This document shows positions 45,093-53,803 of a stretch of 64,000 bases of DNA, in pieces. How positions within the stretch are numbered: position 1 is the first letter of the stretch; the number at the start of each line of letters is the position of its first letter. This stretch comes from Lachnospiraceae bacterium. Lineage in GTDB: Bacteria; Bacillota; Clostridia; Lachnospirales; Lachnospiraceae. Under the pieces are notes generated by a model. The model made no database searches and was not told where the DNA came from. It saw only the letters and a program-made list of their open reading frames with translations. The translations under genes were made by a program, and so were the position numbers. The DNA lies in the NCBI GenBank assembly GCA_902363135.1, contig CABIZF010000015.1, positions 1 through 64,000 on the forward strand, in the 5' to 3' direction.

Positions 45093-45996
45093 ATACCTTC
45101 CCTCTCACTTCGTCGGACACCGGAAAATTCTCTAATGCAAAATCCTGAAGTCGAATTATCTCATTATATTCTTCTTCGTGTGATGTAGACAATGTAAGCC
45201 CCTGTGTCTGCATTCTATGATAATTCAAAGACTCCTTAAAATATGCAATTTTTCCATGCTTTAGCAGATTCATGTAGGTATACCAGTCTCCTGCTAACTT
45301 ATATGACTTCGCTGCTTCTAAAATTTCATGGTAATCGCCATTCCTTATCACTGCACTCGATACATTTGCAATCGTATTATTAATGCACATTGTCTCCGAC
45401 ACTTCTTTAATTCCGTCATTTATATAATTCTGATCCCATTTCCCGGTTTTAAATATATCAATCCAGACCCGTAAGTCCCCCATAAGCAGCTTGTTCTTTT
45501 CATCTATTGTTAAAGATTCACAATATGAAATCACAACATCTGGATTGCAAAATCCCTGCATAACCGTTTCCAAGAAATGCTCATTGCAACTGTCATCTGC
45601 TTCAGCAATCCATACATAATCATAAGCTGCCATTTCAAATGCTTTTTGCCACTGTGCAAATACACTCCCCGAATTCTTCTCATTCGGAATGAATTTAATC
45701 GGTATTCCACTTTTATTTTCTTCTATGAGCCTCTGGATCACCTCAATGCTATTATCTTTTGAACAATCGTCCAAAATAATCACTTCTGCAACCGGATATG
45801 TCTGAAAAAGTATCGAATCAAGTCGCTCTTGCAAATATCGGGCATAGTTATAATTTGGAATCACCGCCGTTACTTTATATTCTGGAATAATCGTTTTGGC
45901 ATTACCATCACTTTTACCTATCTCAATTTCACTTTTTAATATCTTATTTTTTAAAATAGCCAAATACCTTTTCAGATCTGTTATTGTCATTTTCAT
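45052..45996 (-). CDS. Family 2 glycosyltransferase
   Basis: 314 residues. VTAVIPNYNYARYLQERLDS, LDDCSKDNS and YVWIAEADDSCNEHFL mark the GT-A fold; the sequence resembles rhamnosyltransferases in general form. About 30 residues precede the domain. An ATG two codons in (45990) has a better-spaced AGAGGA and may be the real start. Confidence 0.88.
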   Translation of the reverse strand: MKMTITDLKRYLAILKNKILKSEIEIGKSDGNAKTIIPEYKVTAVIPNYNYARYLQERLDSILFQTYPVAEVIILDDCSKDNSIEVIQRLIEENKSGIPIKFIPNEKNSGSVFAQWQKAFEMAAYDYVWIAEADDSCNEHFLETVMQGFCNPDVVISYCESLTIDEKNKLLMGDLRVWIDIFKTGKWDQNYINDGIKEVSETMCINNTIANVSSAVIRNGDYHEILEAAKSYKLAGDWYTYMNLLKHGKIAYFKESLNYHRMQTQGLTLSTSHEEEYNEIIRLQDFALENFPVSDEVRGKVYERRERERIRFGL

Positions 45997-46015
45997 TCCT
46001 CTTATAATTTATTAG

Positions 46016-47425
46016 TTATTTTTCATGTAACTCTTCTATCAGTTTATTTCGTTCTTCTTCTCTTCTCGCTATTTCCTTCTCATATGTTTCAATACAAGTT
46101 CTGCGTTCTTCATCTTTTTTTGCTATCTCCTGCTCATACGTTTCAATGCAATTTCTGCGTTCTTCATCTTTTTTTGTTATTTCCCTCTCGTATATCTGAG
46201 CGCTTTTTTTAGACTCCTCCCGAATATCTTCTATATTTTTCTTCATATGATCTATTTCTTTTTCATAGTCATCACGAACTTTATATACATGCTGCTGCTC
46301 ATGCTTCGCTATTGCCAAAATATCTCTTATCACCGTATCGTCAAAATCATACTGCACAATATCTGCCTTCACACGCAGCCAGATTGTGTTTTGAGGCAAG
46401 TCAACCCTTAATTCTGGTATATCATTTAAGAAATAATATCTATCCCCCATCTTCTCACCATTATACTCTTTAATCTCAATACCTTCATAATTGCTTCTGT
46501 CTTCTTGCAATATGTCAACACTAACATTTTCAACTATTGCATTACAATTAATCAACTTTATTCTTGCCAATCCTTCTTCTTTTTTGCAAGCTACCGTCAT
46601 ATCCACTTTTCCATTATGAGGATCCAAATACTTACTTGCACTCTTTTTGTAATCATAACCATCTGGATCTCCAAAAAATATTTCTGTATAGTAGTAAGAC
46701 GTACTATCCAAATTTACTGTTCGAACTATATCCCCAGAAAGATATCTTTCACTCGGTACCAACGTAAACATATATTGATATACGTTTCCATGTGGACGAT
46801 GAAGCAATTCCTTATATACCTCTCGTGGTACCTGTTTATAGGTATTCTGTATCTCGGTCTCTCCTACCCGAATTTCTTTTGCCTTTTCTCCTATCACTGC
46901 CCAACCGGAAGCAGCCGCCATTTTTTCAAATGAACTTCTGGTAAAAAAATGTACATGTGTGTTGTCAAGAATTCCCGTAGGATTATAAGAAAACTCATCA
47001 TTAAACAATTCAATAATTACTGAGTTATGTGCAGCATTTGGAATTGACACAAGTATTTTTCCATTCTCTTTAATCACTCTCCGACATCTCTTAAGAACTT
47101 CATCTGAATGAATCAAATGTTCTAGCACATCTGCAAATATAATAAAATCATACTTCTTATTATCTGAAAGCCAGTAGTACTTCTCTATATCACCTTCTTC
47201 ATCACCAATATAAGAAACTTCGGCATATTGTGCAGCTTCACTTCCTGACTCCTCATCTATTTCTACAATATCTACATGGCACCCCTTCTTTTCCTTTAAA
47301 TATCTTGTAAGTCTCCCATTCGCCGGACCAAATTCTAGTACATCTGAACCAGCTTCAACACTCTGTGCTATCCATGATATTGTATTCTCGTCATATAAAT
47401 CCAGCTCAAAATCATACTTTCCCAT
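46016..47425 (-). CDS. SAM methyltransferase with repeat-built coiled-coil tail
   Basis: 469 residues. Class I methyltransferase domain (about 10-200): VLEFGPANGRLTRYL is motif I, and YDFIIFADVLEHLIH lies near motif II/III. A middle beta-rich region (about 210-370) follows, then a charged coiled coil (about 375-469). The end contains a nearly exact 18-residue repeat, EIAKKDEERRTCIETYEQ in form, present about 2.5 times and also repeated in the DNA (54-bp period). The arrangement next to Wzt recalls WbdD of E. coli O8/O9a, where an end-capping enzyme plus coiled-coil ruler sets chain length. The ATG at 47425 has GGAGG eight bases upstream; the ATG at 47440 lies inside wzt. Confidence 0.85.
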   Translation of the reverse strand: MGKYDFELDLYDENTISWIAQSVEAGSDVLEFGPANGRLTRYLKEKKGCHVDIVEIDEESGSEAAQYAEVSYIGDEEGDIEKYYWLSDNKKYDFIIFADVLEHLIHSDEVLKRCRRVIKENGKILVSIPNAAHNSVIIELFNDEFSYNPTGILDNTHVHFFTRSSFEKMAAASGWAVIGEKAKEIRVGETEIQNTYKQVPREVYKELLHRPHGNVYQYMFTLVPSERYLSGDIVRTVNLDSTSYYYTEIFFGDPDGYDYKKSASKYLDPHNGKVDMTVACKKEEGLARIKLINCNAIVENVSVDILQEDRSNYEGIEIKEYNGEKMGDRYYFLNDIPELRVDLPQNTIWLRVKADIVQYDFDDTVIRDILAIAKHEQQHVYKVRDDYEKEIDHMKKNIEDIREESKKSAQIYEREITKKDEERRNCIETYEQEIAKKDEERRTCIETYEKEIARREEERNKLIEELHEK

Positions 47426-47427
47426 AA

Positions 47428-48657
47428 TTATTTCCTCCATTCATGCGGCAAAATACAAATTCCTTCTCCTATATATTCTGCAGTCACCACAAAATCTTTT
47501 ATTCTTCCATGATACTCTATTGGAACTGTTGCTGTCTTATCAAACAATGCAACATCAAAGTAATAAGCACCTCCAAGGACCCTTATTCCGTCCTGATAAT
47601 TTAAGCGATAACAATTCCTTCCATATTTCCAAGGGATTTTTTCATGGTCTAGTAGGGTATTCACACCGCAGATATACTCATCATCTACGCGCTTCAAAGC
47701 AACCCCCAATACAGGTGTTTCCACATTCTCGTCGTACACATCATAATACACTTCTACTGTTAACGGTCTATTCCATTCTATTTCAGAAACGGATTTTCCC
47801 TGACTGTTTAGCAATCTGATTCCGGCAATTTCTGCAATTGTCGCTTTTGATCCTTTTGAAAATTCTTTTATTCCTTCAATTTGAGTTCCAATCGGTTCCC
47901 CTGTCTGAACAACATCATTATCCAATGTTTTTAAATAATCCATGTACATATCACATACACGGTTTGTATCACCAAACGTCTGTACTTTTCCGTCGCGTAG
48001 CCATAATGCCTTTGTACACAAGCGTCGAATTGCATTAATATCGTGAGAAACAAACAGTACAGTTACTCCACTATCCATCATAGCTTTCATTTTATCCATA
48101 CATTTCATCTGAAAGCGAAGATCACCAACACTTAATGCTTCATCTACAATCAAAATATCCGGATCAACATTTATAGCTACAGCAAACGCCAAACGCGCAA
48201 ACATACCAGAAGAATATATTTTCACCGGTTGATTTATAAAATCGCCTATATCAGCAAAATCTATAATTCCCTGCAATTTTTCCTGCATTTCCTCATGCGA
48301 GAACCCCATCATTGTTCCATTTAAAAAAATATTTTTAATTCCAGTAAACTCTGGATTAAACCCAGTTCCCAATTCCAGTAATGCCGCAATTTTTCCATTG
48401 ATTTCAATGTTTCCACTGGTTGGAGTCAATACCCCGGTAACAATTTTTAATAACGTTGACTTCCCGGCTCCATTTGTTCCAACTATTCCTACCACTTCAC
48501 CCCTGTTGATTTCAATATTAACGTCATTTAATACGCTCTTTTCTTTGCTATAGTCTTTATGCGAAAAATCAAAGGCCTCCTTCACACGATCAAAAGGCTT
48601 ATCATATAATTTATATGTCTTTGTAAGATTATTGATTTTTATCACAGTGTCTTTCAT
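47428..48657 (-). CDS. wzt: Polysaccharide ABC exporter ATPase with carbohydrate-binding tail
   Basis: 409 residues. The N-terminal ABC domain (1-245) has Walker A GTNGAGKST, signature YSSGMFARL and Walker B DILIVDEALSVGD, typical of the Wzt/TagH branch. Residues about 260-409 form a beta-rich C-terminal extension (GKSVSEIEWNRPLTVEVYYD, GVALKRVDDEYICGVNT), as in Wzt proteins that bind the capped chain end before export. AAAGGAG precedes the ATG. Together with wzm it is the exporter for this locus. Confidence 0.92.
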   Translation of the reverse strand: MKDTVIKINNLTKTYKLYDKPFDRVKEAFDFSHKDYSKEKSVLNDVNIEINRGEVVGIVGTNGAGKSTLLKIVTGVLTPTSGNIEINGKIAALLELGTGFNPEFTGIKNIFLNGTMMGFSHEEMQEKLQGIIDFADIGDFINQPVKIYSSGMFARLAFAVAINVDPDILIVDEALSVGDLRFQMKCMDKMKAMMDSGVTVLFVSHDINAIRRLCTKALWLRDGKVQTFGDTNRVCDMYMDYLKTLDNDVVQTGEPIGTQIEGIKEFSKGSKATIAEIAGIRLLNSQGKSVSEIEWNRPLTVEVYYDVYDENVETPVLGVALKRVDDEYICGVNTLLDHEKIPWKYGRNCYRLNYQDGIRVLGGAYYFDVALFDKTATVPIEYHGRIKDFVVTAEYIGEGICILPHEWRK

Positions 48658-48687
48658 AAAATCTCCTTTAACTCCATCGGCAAAGTA

Positions 48688-49473
48688 TTAAAGTACATCA
48701 GCAAATTGCGGACGCATTTTATTAAATACCTTTGAACTAAAATATAGCATAACAATTATCAAAATCCAAAAATACATCGACAGTATAGGTTTCTGAAAAA
48801 ACCATATTTGATTAATAAAGCTATCCCTATATCCTTCTATTATGTAAAAAAATGGATTTAATTTCACAACCCACTGAAATTGTACTGGGACAATACTATA
48901 TGACCAAATAATCGGTGTTGCCCACATAACCATATCCAGCACAATATTTACAATTTGGCCTAAGTCTCTGAAAAATAAAATAATAGATGACGTAAACTTT
49001 CCTATTGCATATATTAGCAGAATTGCACAAACCAAATAATAAATAACTTGTAATACATACATTGATAATGGTTCTTTATTTACAAACGCAATCAAAAAAA
49101 GTAGCACAATAAATACTAAATGTACAAAAAAAGCAGACAAGATTTTGATAACCGGAAGTAATCGAACGTCAAATACAACTTTTTTGACCAAATAACTATA
49201 TTCTATCAAAACATTTGTCACCGCTCGAATTCCATCTGAGAGGAAAAACCATGGTATCATTCCTGCTGCAAACCAGAAAATGTACGAAACCCCTGCCACA
49301 GGAGACGTTGATTTTAATCCATATTGAAATACGCAGGCATAAATTAAAATTGTAGTTGCCGGTTGAACAAATGCCCAAAATGTTCCAAACAAAGAACCGG
49401 CATATTTCGTTGCAAAATCATTTACCGCTAAACTCCAGACAATTTCTTTGTTATTCTTTAATATTTTAAACAT
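48688..49473 (-). CDS. wzm: Polysaccharide ABC exporter permease
   Basis: 261 residues with six membrane segments. The ABC-2 opening NDFATKYAGSLFGTFWAFVQ and the C-terminal LNPFFYIIEGYRDS are standard for Wzm/TagG permeases. It starts one base after the upstream glycosyltransferase stop and precedes wzt by 30 bases. Confidence 0.93.
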   Translation of the reverse strand: MFKILKNNKEIVWSLAVNDFATKYAGSLFGTFWAFVQPATTILIYACVFQYGLKSTSPVAGVSYIFWFAAGMIPWFFLSDGIRAVTNVLIEYSYLVKKVVFDVRLLPVIKILSAFFVHLVFIVLLFLIAFVNKEPLSMYVLQVIYYLVCAILLIYAIGKFTSSIILFFRDLGQIVNIVLDMVMWATPIIWSYSIVPVQFQWVVKLNPFFYIIEGYRDSFINQIWFFQKPILSMYFWILIIVMLYFSSKVFNKMRPQFADVL

Positions 49474-49474
49474 T

Positions 49475-50377
49475 CTATTTCTTAATCCTTTCCTTAGTCT
49501 CTCTTTCTATATATTTTAGGTACACCTCACACGCCTCCGCCGTCCGCTCCATCACAAACCGAAGCTTTTCCTTTTCTTTTCGGTAGCTCACTTCCGTCGC
49601 CTTTCCGCTTTCATGCCAGACCTTCATCGTCGGAACGTAGTGAATATGATAGCCTTTTTGACGGCAGCGGTTTGCCAGAATATATTCTTCATAGTAAAAA
49701 TGTGTCTCAGGTGTAAATGCCAGCTGCTCGCTTTTTACGAAATCAGGCGTAAAGATCAGGCAGGCTCCAAATGGGACGATGTCCTTTTGTGCGGATGCAT
49801 ACGCTGCATCGTCTCTTCGCTTCGCTGTAGCTGCCTTTTGTAAGCGGCAAAAGTTCCAGTAGAGCAACGGGTAAAGCAGCTGATAGTGCTTCAGTGCCCG
49901 ATGATTCATCCGAATCGTATGCTCGGCCTCTTCGCGTGTACGCAACCGGGTATCCATCGGATTCTGATGTTCGCCAGTGCTTTTACGGATGATGTCGATC
50001 CCTATGATGTGGCATGGATCTTTCTTCCAGCTCTGAACCATTTGCTGTAAAAAGTCCTTCTGTGTAAATTCGATATCGTTATTCAATACCAAGATAAACG
50101 CTGCTCCAAGCTGCTCGCGCGCGTATCGATATCCCTGATTGTTCGCGTAGGAAAATCCTCCGTTTTCATGAATCATAAGCACCGTTATATTCGGAATGCC
50201 CTGATATGTCGCTTTCAGCTTCGCCCGATCTGCCTCTGGCTTCTGGATTTCGTTATCCACAATTATGATTTGTACCGATTCCTGATGATCCATCCGCAAA
50301 ACAGACCGAACACATTGGTTCGTCACATCCTGTGATCCGTAATGCAGAATTACAAATGCTGTCGTCTCCACGCTCAT
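49475..50377 (-). CDS. Family 2 glycosyltransferase, rhamnosyltransferase-like
   Basis: 300 residues: ETTAFVILHYGSQDVTNQCV opens the domain, then VDNE, NNDIEFTQKDFL as the metal site, and YEEYILANRCRQKGYHIHYV in the acceptor half. The chosen ATG overlaps the upstream stop as ATGA. The frame extends 35 codons upstream, but that part lies in the other gene. G+C is higher than in the exporter genes just downstream. Confidence 0.88.
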   Translation of the reverse strand: MSVETTAFVILHYGSQDVTNQCVRSVLRMDHQESVQIIIVDNEIQKPEADRAKLKATYQGIPNITVLMIHENGGFSYANNQGYRYAREQLGAAFILVLNNDIEFTQKDFLQQMVQSWKKDPCHIIGIDIIRKSTGEHQNPMDTRLRTREEAEHTIRMNHRALKHYQLLYPLLYWNFCRLQKAATAKRRDDAAYASAQKDIVPFGACLIFTPDFVKSEQLAFTPETHFYYEEYILANRCRQKGYHIHYVPTMKVWHESGKATEVSYRKEKEKLRFVMERTAEACEVYLKYIERETKERIKK

Positions 50378-51414
50378 TTTCCTATCCATCTTGATACCGG
50401 ATAGAGGAACCCGGTTCTCACTAAGTTTTTCAAAATCCATACCGCTGCTTTCTGGGAAAATGGTACATCCATTTTTGTCCATAAGCGTGTCAGTGGATTT
50501 TTATAATATGCCGGAAAATTTTCTCGTAAGATGCGGGTAATATAATTACACAATTCATGCATCCGTTCCTGCGAAGCCCCCCTCCCAAGCTGAAAATAAC
50601 AGGTGGCAAGGATACGCAGAACGAACAGCTCGTAATATTCCGGGCTGTTTTGCACACCGATTTCCTGCACACGATGCACTGCCTGCTCCAGCGCACGATA
50701 CGGTGGCATATAATTCTGCAGACCAGCAAAACGGTGCATTGCTGATGACTCATGCTGCACATAGAAATAGCCAGCCTCCGGCAATGTTACTATTTTATCA
50801 CATATGGCACTGAAAAACAAGGAAATCGGCATATCTTCCCCACGCTCACCGGAAAGGAAGCGGATTTGCCAGCGATCCCATAGCTCTTTTTTGTATAAAT
50901 GGGAACAGACGGCAGATATCCGAAAGGTCCATTCTTCCCGCTCCAGGCGCCGATAAGTGCCCGGAACCACTTTTTTCAGACAGGTTCCGTCTTCTTTTAC
51001 AAACTGAAGGCCACAGATCACAAGCTCCGCCTCGTTTTTCCTGGCACAATCAACCAGACATTGAATATAATCCGGTGCCACATAGTCATCTCCGTCCACA
51101 AAGGTCAGATACGTCCCCGTCGCCAGATCAATTCCCCGATTCCGCGCTTCGGCTACGCCTGCATTTTTCTGGTGGATCAGCCGAATTCTTGTATCTTCGC
51201 CTGCCAGACGGTCAAGAATAGCACCGCTTTGATCTGTACTGCCGTCATCAATAATCAGCAATTCTAAGTTTCTGTAAGTCTGTCCAAGTAAAGAGTGAAT
51301 ACATTTTTCGGTATATTTTTCACTGTTGTATACCGGAATGATGACGGAAACCACAGGATATTCTCCATTCGCTTTTTCTGCTGTTCCCACTTCTTCTTTC
51401 TTTAATACCGGCAA
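50374..51414 (-). CDS. Family 2 glycosyltransferase
   Basis: 346 residues: PVVSVIIPVYNSEKYTEKCI, LIIDDGSTDQSG and YLTFVDGDDYVAPDYIQC mark a processive-type GT-A domain, with an extended C-terminus as in EpsJ/CpsI-like enzymes. The apparent start is TTG at 51414 with AGGAG 11 bases upstream; a nearby ATG is in another frame and closes at once. Confidence 0.9.
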   Translation of the reverse strand: MPVLKKEEVGTAEKANGEYPVVSVIIPVYNSEKYTEKCIHSLLGQTYRNLELLIIDDGSTDQSGAILDRLAGEDTRIRLIHQKNAGVAEARNRGIDLATGTYLTFVDGDDYVAPDYIQCLVDCARKNEAELVICGLQFVKEDGTCLKKVVPGTYRRLEREEWTFRISAVCSHLYKKELWDRWQIRFLSGERGEDMPISLFFSAICDKIVTLPEAGYFYVQHESSAMHRFAGLQNYMPPYRALEQAVHRVQEIGVQNSPEYYELFVLRILATCYFQLGRGASQERMHELCNYITRILRENFPAYYKNPLTRLWTKMDVPFSQKAAVWILKNLVRTGFLYPVSRWIGK

Positions 51415-51496
51415 TTTTCTCTCATCTCCTGTTCTTCGGATAAGCCATTGTCTTTATCTCATCGCGATTATTCGTCCTCGCGCACAGGATTGTGCG

Positions 51497-52300
51497 TCAC
51501 ATGCTTTTGTTTGACTTTTCGCTGTTCTTGTACAGCAGGCTGATCAGCCTCGCCACCGGTTCCGGCCAGAACTTCCGGAACATAAACAGATCTTCCTCCT
51601 GCCTTCCATTTACCTCCAGAAGCTCTGAGGTCGTTGAATGCTCATGGATCCGATGGCACATCAACGGCTTTGCGATGTAAGCGAATTCGCCTTTCTGTCT
51701 AGAAATCAATTCCCATGCCTGCCAGTCAATATTGCTCTTCATATTGTTCTGAAATACCGGAAGCGGCACCGCATTCCTTACGAGTGTCACTGCCGGACAG
51801 CAGATCGCATTTCCCATCGAAAGGATTCGTCTTCGTACAAACCGACTCCTCCAAAAGTGACGGACTCGCAAGGGCAAAAGCATCAGATGCTTCACCTTCA
51901 TCACAGAACTGCTCTGACTTTTCTGATCGCCTCGCAGCTCCCAATAGTCGGAAAATAAAATAATCGGATCCTGGCAGATATTTGCCGCCTGTATAATTTT
52001 CTCCGTATAGGACGGTTCATACAAATCATCCTGATGTGCCAGCGTCACAAGCCTTGTCTTCGCACTCGCAACCGCAAAATTCCAGTCTGCTGCGATCCCT
52101 TCCGATACAGGATTCGCAAAGACTGGAATCTGATATTTTTGAGCAAGCGCTGCAATGTACTGATTTGGTGTCGATGTTGTCAGGCATATCTTTCCCCGCA
52201 CATTCTGATGCAGCACGGAGCGAATACAGTCCTCCAGATAAGGACTTTCTTTGTATGCACATATGACAAATGTATGATCTTCTGCTTTATACTGTTTCAT
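51497..52300 (-). CDS. Family 2 glycosyltransferase, paralogue of 40559
   Basis: 267 residues: DHTFVICAYKESPYLEDCIR, TTSTPNQYIAAL, TLAHQDDLYEPSYT and GNAICCPAVTLV align along the whole length with the transferase at 40559. Its start overlaps the DUF2304 gene end by 14 bases. The clear G+C difference between the two paralogues argues that they arrived separately rather than by recent tandem duplication. Confidence 0.88.
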   Translation of the reverse strand: MKQYKAEDHTFVICAYKESPYLEDCIRSVLHQNVRGKICLTTSTPNQYIAALAQKYQIPVFANPVSEGIAADWNFAVASAKTRLVTLAHQDDLYEPSYTEKIIQAANICQDPIILFSDYWELRGDQKSQSSSVMKVKHLMLLPLRVRHFWRSRFVRRRILSMGNAICCPAVTLVRNAVPLPVFQNNMKSNIDWQAWELISRQKGEFAYIAKPLMCHRIHEHSTTSELLEVNGRQEEDLFMFRKFWPEPVARLISLLYKNSEKSNKSM

Positions 52301-52688
52301 GCTGCTCCAATTCTTCTATTTCTTTTTCCTTCTTTTCATCCGTATCCAGACGTTTCTCTGCCGCATGGGAGCGAAGCGCAACCTCGGCCGAAAGGACCGT
52401 CACCTTTTCTTCCAGCTGGGAAACGATAATCGACAGGGTAAACACCTTTTCCAGCAGCAGAAAGATGATAACGAGGAATATCAGATTCGCCGGAGACATA
52501 ATTCCAAGGCGATCTGTCAGCCAGTATGTGACATGTGGAAATAATCCCAGAATGCAGAGAATTCCCGCAAATATCATCCAGAAAATGGCGTCCTCCATTT
52601 TCACCTTCAGTTTTCTTATCTTATATAAGATCCAACCTGCTGTCAGCAGCGCCGCAAACAGCAGTAAAAGCCGTAAGGTTCCTGACAT
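52287..52688 (-). CDS. DUF2304 membrane protein (GacJ-like)
   Basis: 133 residues with three membrane helices (4-20, about 33-51, 64-85) followed by a charged coiled-coil tail. The size, topology and pairing with a DPM1-like transferase match DUF2304 proteins. Streptococcal GacJ, a member, associates with and stimulates the lipid-linked GlcNAc synthase GacI. Here it follows such a transferase by four bases. Confidence 0.8.
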   Translation of the reverse strand: MSGTLRLLLLFAALLTAGWILYKIRKLKVKMEDAIFWMIFAGILCILGLFPHVTYWLTDRLGIMSPANLIFLVIIFLLLEKVFTLSIIVSQLEEKVTVLSAEVALRSHAAEKRLDTDEKKEKEIEELEQHETV

Positions 52689-52692
52689 CTGA

Positions 52693-53391
52693 TCACTCCT
52701 TTACTTTTCTGCGAACCCACTGGAACAAAAAAATGGAAAACAGCATTTTCATCATATACCAGATTGATCCTTTAAAATCAAGATAGCTGACCCCGGCAAT
52801 CCGTTCATGCATCTCCACCTGTATTTCGCGTATCTTTACATTACAGTTCAGGAGATATGCCAGCGTGTCCGGCTCCGGGCTGTAGTGCATATCATAGCCA
52901 AAGCGCTTGATCATCTTTTTATTGAACAGGCGCATTCCGGATGTCACATCTCCGATGTAGTGTCCGCCTGTCGTCATCCAGATCGCCACTGTTATGATCT
53001 GACTGCCGATCATTCTGGCGTTGACCGGCTTGCGCTCCGTCTTAAAACGAGAGCCGATGACAATATCGCAGTCCGTACAGGCCATCTCCTCTATCATCTC
53101 TTCGATATACTTTGGATCATGCTGACCATCCCCGTCAAGCTGCAGCACATAATCATATCCGTGATAATTTGCATACCGCATACCGCTCTTAATCGCTCCG
53201 GCAAGCCCGGTATTGACCGGAAGATCCAGCATGTTATATTTACGACGTGCACAGACTTTCCGAGTGTCGTCTGTAGATCCATCATTTATAATCACATAAT
53301 CGTACTGCGGATAATTCCGAATCAGATTATCTACAACACGCTCGATATTTTCCGCCTCATTGTACGCCGGAATCATGACAAGTAATTTCAA
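52693..53391 (-). CDS. Polyprenyl-phosphate glycosyltransferase (DPM1/GacI-like)
   Basis: 232 residues: KLLVMIPAYNEAENIERVVD, VIINDGSTDDT, VLQLDGDGQHDPKYI and IVIGSRF are DPM1-type motifs. The C-terminal end is amphipathic rather than fully membrane-spanning, so membrane attachment is probably through the DUF2304 partner. It is the first gene of the polysaccharide operon. Confidence 0.9.
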   Translation of the reverse strand: MKLLVMIPAYNEAENIERVVDNLIRNYPQYDYVIINDGSTDDTRKVCARRKYNMLDLPVNTGLAGAIKSGMRYANYHGYDYVLQLDGDGQHDPKYIEEMIEEMACTDCDIVIGSRFKTERKPVNARMIGSQIITVAIWMTTGGHYIGDVTSGMRLFNKKMIKRFGYDMHYSPEPDTLAYLLNCNVKIREIQVEMHERIAGVSYLDFKGSIWYMMKMLFSIFLFQWVRRKVKE

Positions 53392-53435
53392 GCTTACCTC
53401 CTATGTATCCCTGATACCTTTTCTCTTTCCCGAGC

Positions 53436-53464
53436 ATTATAATATATATAGAGAGTAAAAGCAA
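53436..53464 (-). promoter_or_regulatory. Promoter of the polysaccharide operon
   Basis: TTGCTT (53464-53459), 17-base spacer and perfect TATAAT (53441-53436) on the minus strand, about 45 bases before the first gene. The tightly spaced genes from 53391 to 34951 could all be read from here, though internal promoters near 39.9 kb and 43.9 kb cannot be excluded. Confidence 0.6.
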
Positions 53465-53465
53465 G

Positions 53466-53757
53466 TCAAGGATACTCCCGTGTCTTTTTATCATAATTAA
53501 TTCCGACCAGCAATATATTGCCGCGGTATTCCTCTAAGCTTCTGCAATATTGTCCTCACCTCGTTATTCGGAATGAATATACAACGTTTTTATGCGTCAT
53601 ATCATTCGTAAAACTCTCGGTATTTCACGTCGGAAACGACACATTCTTCAGTTTTTTCCCGATATAGCAAACCAGCATACGCTCCGGCTCATATCCCGGA
53701 ACAAAGAAGATTCTTTACTATTTCGTTGATTTTCTCTTCAAAGCATTCGTTCGTCAT
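53466..53757 (-). pseudogene. Decayed remnant of an AAA-ATPase-like/PD-(D/E)XK protein
   Basis: No intact frame. Three short translated pieces look like parts of one lost protein: MTNECFEEKINEIVKNLLCS (from ATG 53757), RCIFIPNNEVRTILQKL, and in another frame SLEEYRGNILLVGINYDKKT. The last two resemble the IPNxEV strand and the C-terminal GNILLVGINYD strand of the large AAA-ATPase-like family with a PD-(D/E)XK domain (DUF1703) common in Clostridia. Stops and at least one frameshift separate them. The assignment rests on recall of the family and is moderate at best. Confidence 0.4.
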
Positions 53758-53803
53758 AATTACGTTCACCCTGATATATTTTCCTTATTATATGATGTCC
53801 GGC

